A DNA stretch of 8,657 nucleotides from Candidatus Hebobacteria bacterium (GCA_029821235.1 JALGTT010000131.1:1-8657); one strand, 5' to 3'; positions 1 through 6,383 are shown, counted from the stretch's first letter. Program-made: numbers and translations. The notes: generated from the letters alone by a model not told the origin.

Positions 1-1
1 G

Positions 2-1587
2 TTCTCCGGCCGGAACGAGATCGTGGCCTTCCAACTGATCCTGGAGGCCGACGACGACGGCGCGCAGGGCGTGGACGTCGTCGTCTCCGACCTCACCAAT
101 GGCACCGACACCATACGGGGGAGCCATCCTCTCCCCGCGCCGAACGACTATCTGGGGGTGGGAGTGGAGTTGTTCACCGAGCACTATCTGAACGTGACCG
201 ACCCCTCGGGTTCTCCCACCGGCGGGTATTTCAACTGGAGCGCGGCCGCCTCCCCCAACCTCACCGGTCTGATGCCGGACGCGCTGGTGCCCTTCTCCGC
301 CGCCTCGGGCAAAGGCGGCGCGCCCTTCGACATCCCCGCGAACATGAACCAGGGGGTGTGGGTGGACATCTATGTGGACAAGGGACTCTCACCGGGCACT
401 TACACCGGAACCATTACCGTAAAGATCAACGGGGCCGCGCACAGCATCATCCCGCTGGAACTGGAGGTGCTGGATTTCGAACTGCCGGACGAGATGCACT
501 ACCACACCATGATCTATTTCAGCGACTACTCCATCCAGCCGCGCTACAACCTGAGTTATTCGACCAAGTGGCCGATGCTGCTGGAGTTCCACAAGATGGC
601 CCACCGCCATCGGTTGGAACTGATCGGGAACGGCACCTGGGACGAGATCACCAACCTCTCCGGGGTGCTCACCGGGGACGCATTCACGGCTGACAACAAC
701 TACGAGGGCCCGGGCGAGGGGGTGGGCAACACCGTGTTCTCCATCTCCACCTACGGCGTCTCCTGGGCGGACAACGAATCCGCCTACCGCACCGAATCCG
801 ACGCCTGGGTCAATTGGTTCCAGGCCAACGCGCCCAACGTGGACTACTTCCTGTACCTGACGGACGAGCCCAGCGCCTCCCAGTATCCCTGGGTGCAGAC
901 CCGCTGTGACTGGGTTCACAACAACCCGGGGCCGGGGAGCGCGCTGCCGGTCTTCGTCACCGAGCGCGTCACCGACGAACTGATCGGATACGTCGACATC
1001 TGGGGCTCCCCCACTCAGAGCTACAGCCAGGTGACGACCGCGGAGGCCCGGGCGAGGGGCGAAGACGTGTGGCCCTACGCCGCCTATCGCCCCAAGAGCC
1101 CCGGGGACGTGATAGACGAATGGGGGATTGCCACAAGTGCGACATCTCCCGCTGGTTCACCTGGGAGAGCACCCACTGGATCGGCAACTCGAACGAACTC
1201 GATCCGGGCGGAGCCAAGAACGTATGGGTGGAGCCGAAGACCTTCGAGACTACCAGTGAGTCGTCGTGCGGCAACGGCGACGGCACCCTGTTCTACCCAG
1301 GCGAGGACTACGTCTTCCCCGAGGAGAACCGGGAGTTCCCCGGCCCCATCGCTTCCTACCGCATGAAGATGTATCGGCGGGGAGCCCAGGACGTGGAGTA
1401 CATGTGGCTGGCCGAGCAGGCGGGCAAGGGCGGAGATGTACAGAAGATCCTCCAGGACGTCATCCCCCATGTGATGGACACCGCGCAGACCCTCCCGGAC
1501 TGGTCCAACAGCGACATCGTCTACGAAGAGGCCCGTCACCAGTTGGCGGAACTCCTCCTTCCCACCCAGGCCCCGCACGCGCGCTTC
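2..1587 (+). CDS. GH123-like / DUF4091 domain, N-terminal part of an S-layer-anchored surface protein (5' partial, frameshifted)
   Basis: The frame is already open at base 2 and reads FSGRNEIVAFQLILEA, a typical internal start of the GH123-like beta-sandwich, so the true start and signal peptide lie left of the window and the GTG at 23 is not a start. A beta-rich domain follows (VDIYVDKGLSPGTYTG, about 362-409), then a TIM-barrel-like region with YLTDEPS; Asp 863-865 and Glu 866-868 match the Asp-Glu catalytic pair known in GH123 beta-N-acetylgalactosaminidases. After the lesion at 1122-1126 the protein continues in frame 1 with DUF4091 hallmarks: CDISRWFTWES, GDGTLFYPG, RRGAQDVEYMWLAEQ. It ends near RHQLAELLLP (about 1560) and leads into PKD1. 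Without frame correction the frame from base 2 stops at 1366. It forms one ancestral gene with the PKD/SLH part. Fold assignment is fairly sure; substrate is unknown, and many DUF4091 proteins have no measured activity. Confidence 0.82.
1122..1126 (+). other. G-run frameshift in the GH123-like gene
   Basis: Five G residues mark where the coding frame moves from 2 to 1. If a sixth G is supplied, the reading becomes DEWGDCHKCDISRWFTWES without a break, joining the two homologous halves. As given, frame 2 runs on into low-complexity S/T/R/P sequence and stops at 1366. A single missing base in a homopolymer fits equally well with a sequencing or assembly error and with real slippage. Confidence 0.7.
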
Positions 1588-1590
1588 CAC
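1575..1590 (+). other. Second frame change and truncated PKD1 junction
   Basis: Frame 1 (…APHARF, TTC at 1585-1587) gives way to frame 2 (STNSPTSW, TCC at 1586-1588). Compared with PKD2, which has about 18 residues between the matching Phe of VSF and the Ser of SANSPTSW, PKD1 lacks that stretch. A loss of about 56 nt would explain both the missing strands and the net frame change (56 = 2 mod 3). A simple one-base insertion would fix the frame but not the half-missing domain. Confidence 0.55.
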
Positions 1591-3061
1591 CAACAGCCCC
1601 ACCTCCTGGTTGTGGGACTTCGGCGACGGCTCCACCTCCACCGAGCAGAATCCAACCCATGTCTATAACGACCTGGGGGGCTACTCGGTGAGCCTGACCG
1701 CCACCAATGCTCAGGGATCGGATACCGAGGTCAAGAACAACTACGTCAATGTGGTGTTCGAGGTGACGGTCTACCCCGACTCTTGGGGCACCTTCAGCGG
1801 CTGGGCAGGCGCCACTGAGGTGTCGGGCACGTTCAACGATGATGTGAAATACGACGACGACTCATACTGGGTCACGCGGTCGGATGCCACTCAGGAGCAG
1901 CGGTATTCTCTCCAGTACTACGCCGACACCGGATACACCCCAAGCGAAGTGGCGAGGATCACCGCCGAGTTCCAGGCCAAGTGCTCCCCCGGCACCACCC
2001 CCTCCACCTTGGTCTTTCTCATGAAGAACGATGGCGGCTTCCAGTACATGGGGGCCTGGAACGACACCACTGTTGACACCTGGTGCCGCCTGGAGACCAC
2101 CGATGTTTCCTCTTACATGACCCCCAGCGGCCGCGTCGGTTTCGAACTCTGCTGCTGTCCCTCGGGCAGCGATTCCTACGACATCTCCACCGACGTGATG
2201 AGGTTCAAGTTGGTGCTCTCGTCCGCGGGCCCCTCCGTCCCCACCGTCTCCTTCGATGCCGACCAGACCATCGGACCCGCCCCCCTGGTGGTCAACTTCA
2301 CCGATCAATCCGCCAACAGTCCGACCTCGTGGTCCTGGGACTTCGGCGATGGAGGGACCTCGACCGCACAGAACCCGTCCCACACCTTCACCGCCATCGG
2401 CTACCACACGGTGACTCTCACCGCCGCCAACGCGCGGGGAAGCGATACTCTGGTGCGCACGAATTACATCACCGTGCAACCGTTCAGCGATGTCCCCTTC
2501 ACCTACTGGGCGTGGAATCACATCAAGGCCTGTGTCGCCGAAGGGATCGTGCAGGGGTTCGATGACAACACCTACCGCTCGGCTCTTCCGGTAACGCGTG
2601 ACCAGATGGCGGTGTATATCTCGCGGGCGCTGGCCGGAGGGGACCAATTCGTGCCCACCGGCCCCACTTCCGCCACCTTCTCCGATGTCCCCTCCGACCA
2701 CTGGGCCTTCAAGTATGTCGAATATGCCGCGGCCCAGCACATCGTCGGCGGCTATGACGACGGCACCTACCGGCCCGCCGTCCAGGTGGACAGAGCCCAG
2801 ATGGCCGTCTTCATCGCCCGCGCCGTCGTCACCCCCACCAACCGGCCCGACCTGCCCGGCTACACCCCGCCGGGCACCCCCACCTTCCCGGATGTGCCCA
2901 GCGACCATTGGGCCTACAAGTACATCGAGTACATCGCCCAGCCCTCGGTGGCCGTCACCCAGGGCTATGACGACGGCACCTATCGGCCCGACCTCATCGT
3001 CACCAGAGACCAGATGGCCGTCTATGTCCAGAGAGCATTTGACCTGCCAAGGGCGGCTTGA
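1586..3061 (+). CDS. PKD - beta-rich domain - PKD - 3xSLH, C-terminal part of the same surface protein
   Basis: This frame is open to the TGA at 3059-3061. Domains in order: a truncated PKD (STNSPTSWLWDFGDG, ending near NNYVNV at about 1753), an unnamed beta-rich domain (about 1757-2224), a complete PKD (about 2237-2476, SWSWDFGDGGTS), then three SLH repeats (about 2480-3040). PKD domains are Ig-like spacers of extracellular proteins; SLH domains bind cell-wall or outer-envelope polysaccharide, so this half holds the enzyme-like domain on the surface. A TTG at 1610 could open a shorter reading frame, but it falls inside the PKD core, has no Shine-Dalgarno sequence and would give a product without a signal peptide. 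It is therefore best read as the continuation of the upstream GH123-like gene. The SLH repeats run to the C-terminus, the usual place. A strong hairpin follows at once. Confidence 0.85.
   Translation, partial: STNSPTSWLWDFGDGSTSTEQNPTHVYNDLGGYSVSLTATNAQGSDTEVKNNYVNVVFEVTVYPDSWGTFSGWAGATEVSGTFNDDVKYDDDSYWVTRSDATQEQRYSLQYYADTGYTPSEVARITAEFQAKCSPGTTPSTLVFLMKNDGGFQYMGAWNDTTVDTWCRLETTDVSSYMTPSGRVGFELCCCPSGSDSYDISTDVMRFKLVLSSAGPSVPTVSFDADQTIGPAPLVVNFTDQSANSPTSWSWDFGDGGTSTAQNPSHTFTAIGYHTVTLTAANARGSDTLVRTNYITVQPFSDVPFTYWAWNHIKACVAEGIVQGFDDNTYRSALPVTRDQMAVYISRALAGGDQFVPTGPTSATFSDVPSDHWAFKYVEYAAAQHIVGGYDDGTYRPAVQVDRAQMAVFIARAVVTPTNRPDLPGYTPPGTPTFPDVPSDHWAYKYIEYIAQPSVAVTQGYDDGTYRPDLIVTRDQMAVYVQRAFDLPRAA
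1757..2224 (+). other. Unnamed beta-rich domain between the two PKD domains
   Basis: About 155 residues separate the PKD domains. The segment VSGTFNDDVKYDDDSYWV followed by alternating hydrophobic strands, ending in DVMRFKLVLSS, suggests a jelly-roll beta-sandwich like those that occur as accessory modules in secreted proteins. I do not recognise a named family. It holds an unusual Cys-Cys-Cys run (ELCCCPSG, about 2147-2170) and two more Cys (AKCSPG, TWCRLE), enough for disulfides outside the cell. Carbohydrate binding is possible but unproven. Confidence 0.5.
2480..3040 (+). repeat. Three SLH (S-layer homology) repeats
   Basis: The repeats lie at about 2480-2635 (FSDVPFTYWAWNHI … TRDQMAVYISRAL), 2678-2830 (FSDVPSDHWAFKYV … DRAQMAVFIARAV) and 2885-3040 (FPDVPSDHWAYKYI … TRDQMAVYVQRAF). 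Each carries the F-D-V-P…HWA opening, a G[YF]DD.TYR turn and the T/D-R-x-Q-M-A-V helix that define SLH. Repeats 2 and 3 are closest to each other. Repeat 1 has TYRSALPV where the others have TYRP. A set of three is the normal number needed to form the trimer-like binding unit. Confidence 0.92.
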
Positions 3062-3062
3062 A

Positions 3063-3091
3063 GGAGGGGCGGGCACTCAGCCCGCCCCTCC
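3063..3091. terminator. Perfect 12-bp hairpin between convergent genes, probable bidirectional terminator
   Basis: The left arm GGAGGGGCGGGC (3063-3074) and right arm GCCCGCCCCTCC (3080-3091) are exact reverse complements around the loop ACTCA. It begins two bases after the surface-protein stop and lies 55 bases beyond the end of the convergent URO-D-family gene. Neither side has a long T-tract, so intrinsic termination is inferred from position and stem strength. Confidence 0.7.
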
Positions 3092-3095
3092 CATT

Positions 3096-3110
3096 GCAGG
3101 GTCGCCCTGC
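3096..3110. other. Small second hairpin in the convergent spacer
   Basis: GCAGGG (3096-3101) pairs with CCCTGC (3105-3110) around TCG, directly next to the larger hairpin. It could help stop transcripts arriving from the minus-strand gene, or be a chance palindrome in GC-rich DNA. Confidence 0.35.
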
Positions 3111-3145
3111 TCCCTGGAAACTGGAGGCATGGGCGCAGACGGAGG

Positions 3146-4198
3146 CTATGCCTCCCAGCGCCGGCCCTCGTCCAGCATCGCCAGGTAGTTGCCCGCGGGA
3201 ATGTAGTTCGCGATGGTGTTGCCCGAGCCCAAGGCCCACCCGCCTCCCGGCATACACGTCTCCAGGCATCGCCGGGTGTAGGCCCGCACTTCCTCCTCGC
3301 TCCCCCGCGCCAGCACGTCCATATCCACGCCCCCGAGCAGCCCGATCCGCTCCCCCCACTGCTGCTTCGCCTCCCACACCGGAGTTATCACATGCTCGAA
3401 GGAGTGCTTCGCGTCAATGCCCACCTCCGCGATGAGGTCCTCCATCACCGCATCCAGTTTCCCGCACGAGTGCAGAAACACCGGCTTCCCGTTGCGGTGC
3501 GCGATCTCCGCCAGGCGCCGGTGAATGGGGAGGATCAGCTTGCGTAGCACTTCGGGCGAGGCCAGGGTGCCGCTCCTGAAGCCCAGGTCGTCGTTGATCC
3601 ACTGCGCCCCCACCCACTCCATGCTGCTCGTGTGCTCCACGACGGAGCAGAGCACCTCGCCGATGCGCTCGGCTATCGCCGCCACCAGCTCCGGCTGATC
3701 CGCCAGGGCGTAACTGAAGGTATTGAATCCCATCAGAAACATCAGGTTCTCGAAGGGCCCGCCAGGAATGCTGGCAACGGCTTTCATGCCCTCCGGCAGA
3801 TGGCGGGCAAGCGCCTCCAGATCCCGGAAGGCCGCGGGGGTCACCCGGGGCCACGGGTAGGCCTCGAAGTCCTCCCAGGTGGCGATGGGCCCCTTCTGTT
3901 CGTCCACCCAGTGCCGGGTCCCCTCCCCGTCCGAGGCGGTGTCGGCCGCCTTCAGCATCTCCGCCGGAAAGCTCAGGTTGACGCCCTGGTTGACGAAATC
4001 GTATCCCATGTCCCGGTGGAAGCCCACCTGCCAGGCGGCCAGGGCATCCGGCCCCTCGTCTTCCGGCGGCCCCTGTATGTCCGAGATGACCGCCCACGCG
4101 ATTCCCAGTTCGGCCAGCGGGACCCGGCGCGGCTCGGCCCTTCGCACCACGATGTTCAGAAAATCCTCGAAATCCGGCTCCCGCTTCGTCTTCTGCAT
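3146..4198 (-). CDS. URO-D superfamily protein, MtaA/CmuA-like (probable zinc-dependent methyltransferase or relative)
   Basis: A 350-residue cytoplasmic TIM-barrel protein of the COG0407 type. The ATG at 4196-4198 is chosen because GGAGG lies 9 nt upstream and the family's N-terminal region starts there (FEDFLNIVVRRAEPRRVPLAE). An upstream GTG at 4298-4300 would add 34 Arg/Ala-rich residues and run through a hairpin. The heme-pathway signature (PxWxMRQAGR) is absent, so it is not a HemE. Instead FLHSCGKLDAVMEDL (residues 241-255) carries the His243-x-Cys245 pair, with Cys311 or Cys315 (CLETCMPGGG) as third ligand, resembling the zinc site of methylcobamide:CoM methyltransferases such as MtaA. 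GSGNTIANYIPAGNYLAML at the end matches the family C-terminus. No corrinoid protein or other methyltransferase gene is adjacent, so substrate and pathway are unknown. It is convergent with the surface protein and divergent from the transporter operon, and probably monocistronic here. Confidence 0.85.
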   Translation of the reverse strand: MQKTKREPDFEDFLNIVVRRAEPRRVPLAELGIAWAVISDIQGPPEDEGPDALAAWQVGFHRDMGYDFVNQGVNLSFPAEMLKAADTASDGEGTRHWVDEQKGPIATWEDFEAYPWPRVTPAAFRDLEALARHLPEGMKAVASIPGGPFENLMFLMGFNTFSYALADQPELVAAIAERIGEVLCSVVEHTSSMEWVGAQWINDDLGFRSGTLASPEVLRKLILPIHRRLAEIAHRNGKPVFLHSCGKLDAVMEDLIAEVGIDAKHSFEHVITPVWEAKQQWGERIGLLGGVDMDVLARGSEEEVRAYTRRCLETCMPGGGWALGSGNTIANYIPAGNYLAMLDEGRRWEA

Positions 4199-4264
4199 TC
4201 TCCGCCGCCTCCAGCGGCATCTCGCCGCGCAATCATCCTCGACGAGCACTCCTCTGAGATTCGC

Positions 4265-4297
4265 GCCCGCGGCGCCTGTTACTTCGGCGCCGCGGGC
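4265..4297. repeat. Perfect 12-bp inverted repeat, 9-nt loop
   Basis: GCCCGCGGCGCC (4265-4276) and GGCGCCGCGGGC (4286-4297) are exact reverse complements around TGTTACTTC. It starts 67 bases upstream of the URO-D-family ATG on the minus strand. It could fold in that gene's leader RNA or act as a DNA-level operator; there is no T-tract for a classical terminator. Confidence 0.55.
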
Positions 4298-4385
4298 CAC
4301 GGTTCATCCTTCCCCGACCGGGCGTCCCATGCCTCTTCCGGCCTCGGCGGGAGCGGCGGCGGCGGGCGTAGGCATGTCCCGCTAT

Positions 4386-4407
4386 GGCTGGCATGGGAAT
4401 GCCAGCC
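4386..4407. repeat. Perfect 9-bp inverted repeat, GGGA loop
   Basis: GGCTGGCAT (4386-4394) and ATGCCAGCC (4399-4407) flank GGGA. It sits about 90 bases upstream of the permease -10 box, between the two divergent genes. Short stem and tight loop look like an operator, an RNA hairpin or a dispersed palindromic repeat; sequence alone cannot tell which. Confidence 0.5.
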
Positions 4408-4428
4408 CTACAGAACGGCCTCATGGGA

Positions 4429-4445
4429 GACGGGGGCATCCCGTC
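4429..4445. repeat. Perfect 6-bp inverted repeat, 5-nt loop
   Basis: GACGGG (4429-4434) and CCCGTC (4440-4445) surround GGCAT, 49 bases before the TG of the permease promoter. On its own this is weak evidence in GC-rich DNA; it is listed because it extends the hairpin cluster of this gap. Confidence 0.3.
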
Positions 4446-4493
4446 GATCTGCGGGGACATCGTATGGCGCGATAGCCGCGTCCCGGTGATAGA

Positions 4494-4502
4494 TGCTATA
4501 AT
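4494..4502 (+). promoter_or_regulatory. Extended -10 promoter for the export operon (TGCTATAAT)
   Basis: A perfect TATAAT (4497-4502) is preceded by TG one base upstream, giving an ideal extended -10 for the housekeeping sigma factor. No good -35 exists at 17-18 bp spacing (best TAGCCG at 4473-4478), which extended -10 promoters can tolerate. Transcription would start near 4509, leaving a leader of about 24 nt before the permease ATG. Confidence 0.7.
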
Positions 4503-4532
4503 GCCGCCGGGAGCGTCGTCACTTACACCACC

Positions 4533-5471
4533 ATGAAAGAACTCATAGAGATATGGCGTTTTCGCGAGGTGCTGTTCAACCTCGTGCGGCGCAATCTGAA
4601 AGTCCGCTACAAGAACTCCGCCCTGGGCTTCCTGTGGTCCTTGTTGAACCCGCTGATGCAGATCGGGGTCTGGTGGCTGGTGTTCAAGGTCATCTGGGAG
4701 ATGCCCGAGAAGAACTACACTGCGTTCTTGATCACCGGGTTCCTGCCCTGGCTCTTCTTCTCCCAGTGTGTGCTGGACAGTACGGCCTGCGTCACCCAGG
4801 ACATGCCGCTGGTGAAGAAGGCGTATTTCCCGCGGGCGATCCTGCCCATCTCGTCCCTCCTCTCCAATCTCGTTCACCTCGCCCTGGCGTTCGTGGTGGC
4901 GGTGGTGCTGTTCGCCATTTGGCGCGTCAACGTGAACATCCACTACTGGCTGGTGATCCCCTCCACTCTGCTGGTGGCCACCTTCGCCTACGGCATCTCC
5001 GCGATGCTGGCCGCCTGGAGCGTGCTGTATGCGGATGTGAAATTCATCGTGGGGAATCTCCTTGGGCTGTGGTTCTTCCTCACGCCGGTGCTCTATCCCA
5101 TTCACCGCGTCCTGGGGAAGCAGCCGACGGAGGCGGAGAACTGGCTGAGGCAACTCATCAACGTCTTCCTCCCGTACATCAAGACGGTCTATCTGCTGGA
5201 CCCGATAACCATCGGCATTCTCGGATATCGCAGCGGACTGTTGCGGGGCGGCGAGAATCCCATTATCGTGTCGCCCGCCATCACGCCGGAAATGACCCCC
5301 GAGCAGGTCGCCGCAGTTTACGCCCAGGCGGCGGAGAAACAGGCACTCCTCCAGGCGCAGTACCCCATCGGGCACTACATCATCGGCGCCGCAATCGTCG
5401 CTCTCGCCACCGCCATCATCGGGCACCTGGTGTTCCGGCGTCTGTCCTGGACGTTTGCGGAGAAGGGTTAG
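4533..5471 (+). CDS. ABC-2 type polysaccharide export permease (Wzm/TagG-like)
   Basis: A 312-residue inner-membrane protein, the transmembrane half of an ABC exporter for lipid-linked O-antigen, teichoic acid or similar glycan. The N-terminal motif RYKNSALGFLWSLLNP (residues 25-40) is the family hallmark. Six hydrophobic segments are visible at about 33-55, 63-85, 108-130, 138-163, 172-190 and 281-301, and the C-terminus RRLSWTFAEKG is typical. FFLTPVLYPI (181-190) is the conserved fifth-helix motif. Residues about 240-278 (NPIIVSPAITPEMTPEQ … KQALLQAQYP) form an extra-looking, Ala/Gln-rich segment between helices 5 and 6. No good Shine-Dalgarno sequence precedes the ATG: the nearest GGGAG is 19 nt away. 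The partner ATPase starts 94 bases later behind its own promoter. Identity as exporter permease is secure; the exact glycan is not known. Confidence 0.92.
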   Translation: MKELIEIWRFREVLFNLVRRNLKVRYKNSALGFLWSLLNPLMQIGVWWLVFKVIWEMPEKNYTAFLITGFLPWLFFSQCVLDSTACVTQDMPLVKKAYFPRAILPISSLLSNLVHLALAFVVAVVLFAIWRVNVNIHYWLVIPSTLLVATFAYGISAMLAAWSVLYADVKFIVGNLLGLWFFLTPVLYPIHRVLGKQPTEAENWLRQLINVFLPYIKTVYLLDPITIGILGYRSGLLRGGENPIIVSPAITPEMTPEQVAAVYAQAAEKQALLQAQYPIGHYIIGAAIVALATAIIGHLVFRRLSWTFAEKG

Positions 5472-5486
5472 CCGGGGCCGCCCAGG

Positions 5487-5515
5487 TTGCGACCCCGACT
5501 CCAGCCTGATATAAT
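5487..5515 (+). promoter_or_regulatory. Internal promoter before the ATPase gene (TTGCGA-17-TATAAT, extended -10)
   Basis: A -35-like TTGCGA (5487-5492; 4 of 6 consensus bases) lies exactly 17 bases before a perfect TATAAT (5510-5515), which also has TG at 5507-5508. This is the best sigma-70-type promoter in the window. It lies between the permease stop and the ATPase start, so the ATPase and glycosyltransferases could be transcribed without the permease. Confidence 0.72.
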
Positions 5516-5546
5516 CCGCCCAGAAGCGCACGCGTCCGTTCACATG

Positions 5547-5552
5547 AAGGAG
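5547..5552 (+). promoter_or_regulatory. Shine-Dalgarno AAGGAG ahead of the ATPase gene
   Basis: AAGGAG ends 13 nt before the GTG at 5566 and 22 nt before the ATG at 5575. It favours GTG 5566 as the start, although 13 nt is longer than ideal. It also lies inside a short out-of-frame ORF beginning at ATG 5544. Confidence 0.45.
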
Positions 5553-5565
5553 CCGCCCCGGATCT

Positions 5566-6375
5566 GTGGTCGCGATGAACCCTAGCGTCGAGCCGCGGGC
5601 CGCCCACGAGGCCTCGCCAGAACCTGTGATCGAAGTCCAACATCTCTGGAAGAAGTACCGCCGGCCGCACATCAAGGTCACGAGCTTGAAAGAAGCCTTC
5701 GTGGCCTTTGTCCGCGGGCAGACGGGCTACACCGAGTTCTGGGCGCTGGAGGACATCTCGTTCTCCGTGCAGCCGGGCGAGGCGGTGGGGGTGATCGGCC
5801 CCAACGGCTCCGGCAAGAGCACCCTCTTCGCCATCATCGCCAGGGTGCTGCGGCCGACCAAGGGAACGGTGTCGGTGAGGGGCAAGGTGTGTCCGCTGCT
5901 GGAGTTGGGCACCGGATTTCACCCGGAGTTGAGCGGCCGCGACAACGTGTATCTGAACGCCAGTTTGCTGGGGCTCTCCCACGAGGAGACGCTCGCCCGA
6001 TACCACGATATCGTCGCCTTCGCCGAACTGGAAGACGTGATGGAAGCCCCGGTGAAGACCTATTCCACCGGCATGTTGGTGAGGCTCGGGTTCTCGGTGG
6101 CGGTGCACATGGATCCCGAGGTGTTGTTGATAGACGAGGTGCTGAGCGTGGGTGACGAACACTTCCAGCACAAGTCATTCGACCGGCTCAAGCAGTTCAA
6201 GGACGAGGGGAAGACCGTGTTTGTGGTATCCCACGATCTGTTCGCGGTGGAAAAACTGTGCGAGCGCTCCCTCTGGGTCCAGCACGGAAAACTGCTCATG
6301 GATGGTCCCACCTCTGAGGTGATCGAAGCCTATCGGGAGGCGGTGGCCCAGCAGGAACAGAGCGTGGGGGGCTAG
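5566..6375 (+). CDS. ABC polysaccharide export ATPase (Wzt/TagH-like, short form)
   Basis: A 269-residue cytoplasmic ATPase that pairs with the upstream permease to power export of a lipid-linked glycan. Visible motifs, counted from the GTG: Walker A GPNGSGKST (78-86), Q-loop region LLELGTGFHPELSGRDN (111-127), signature YSTGM (166-170), which replaces LSGGQ as is usual in the Wzt/TagH/KpsT group, Walker B LLIDE (187-191), D-loop SVGD (194-197) and switch His223 in VVSHD. N-terminal VIEVQHLWKKYRRPH and the insert before FWALEDISF are family-typical. The protein ends soon after the nucleotide-binding domain, so the roughly 150-residue C-terminal glycan-binding domain of the E. coli O9a Wzt is absent. 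The start could be ATG 5575 instead, costing three residues. Eight bases separate it from the next gene. Confidence 0.93.
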   Translation: MVAMNPSVEPRAAHEASPEPVIEVQHLWKKYRRPHIKVTSLKEAFVAFVRGQTGYTEFWALEDISFSVQPGEAVGVIGPNGSGKSTLFAIIARVLRPTKGTVSVRGKVCPLLELGTGFHPELSGRDNVYLNASLLGLSHEETLARYHDIVAFAELEDVMEAPVKTYSTGMLVRLGFSVAVHMDPEVLLIDEVLSVGDEHFQHKSFDRLKQFKDEGKTVFVVSHDLFAVEKLCERSLWVQHGKLLMDGPTSEVIEAYREAVAQQEQSVGG

Positions 6376-6383
6376 GCCTCGCC

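Larger units (their letters stand above)
4199..4532. other. Divergent intergenic region with hairpins
   Basis: This 334-base gap separates the divergent URO-D-family and permease genes. It contains the minus-strand leader of the URO-D-family gene, three perfect inverted repeats (4265-4297, 4386-4407, 4429-4445) and the extended -10 promoter of the permease operon. Open frames crossing it are continuations of antisense frames and show no recognisable protein. I see no tRNA-like or riboswitch-like sequence, and no clear promoter for the minus-strand gene. Confidence 0.6.

Noticed and set aside
23..1366. GTG at 23 as the gene start and 1366 as the natural end
   Set aside because: The frame is open and family-like before base 23 (GRNEIVAFQ), and the last 80 or so residues before 1366 are out-of-frame low-complexity sequence.
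2480..3040. DNA-level tandem repeat or CRISPR-like array
   Set aside because: The periodicity comes from divergent SLH protein repeats; the units are not near-identical and there are no spacers.
1862..3076. 404-codon open frame on the minus strand
   Set aside because: Antisense to the PKD/SLH region; Gly/Val/His-rich with no domain, a by-product of high GC3.
3146..4198. Annotation as HemE (heme-pathway uroporphyrinogen decarboxylase)
   Set aside because: The N-terminal HemE signature with its substrate-binding arginines is absent and a methyltransferase-like zinc motif is present.
4199..4300. Longer URO-D-family start at GTG 4298-4300
   Set aside because: Adds an Arg/Ala-rich stretch without homology and passes through a perfect hairpin; ATG 4198 has a good Shine-Dalgarno sequence.
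4233..5681. 482-codon open frame on the minus strand
   Set aside because: Covers the permease in antisense and both promoters; composition rich in His, Gln, Arg and Gly with no recognisable motif.
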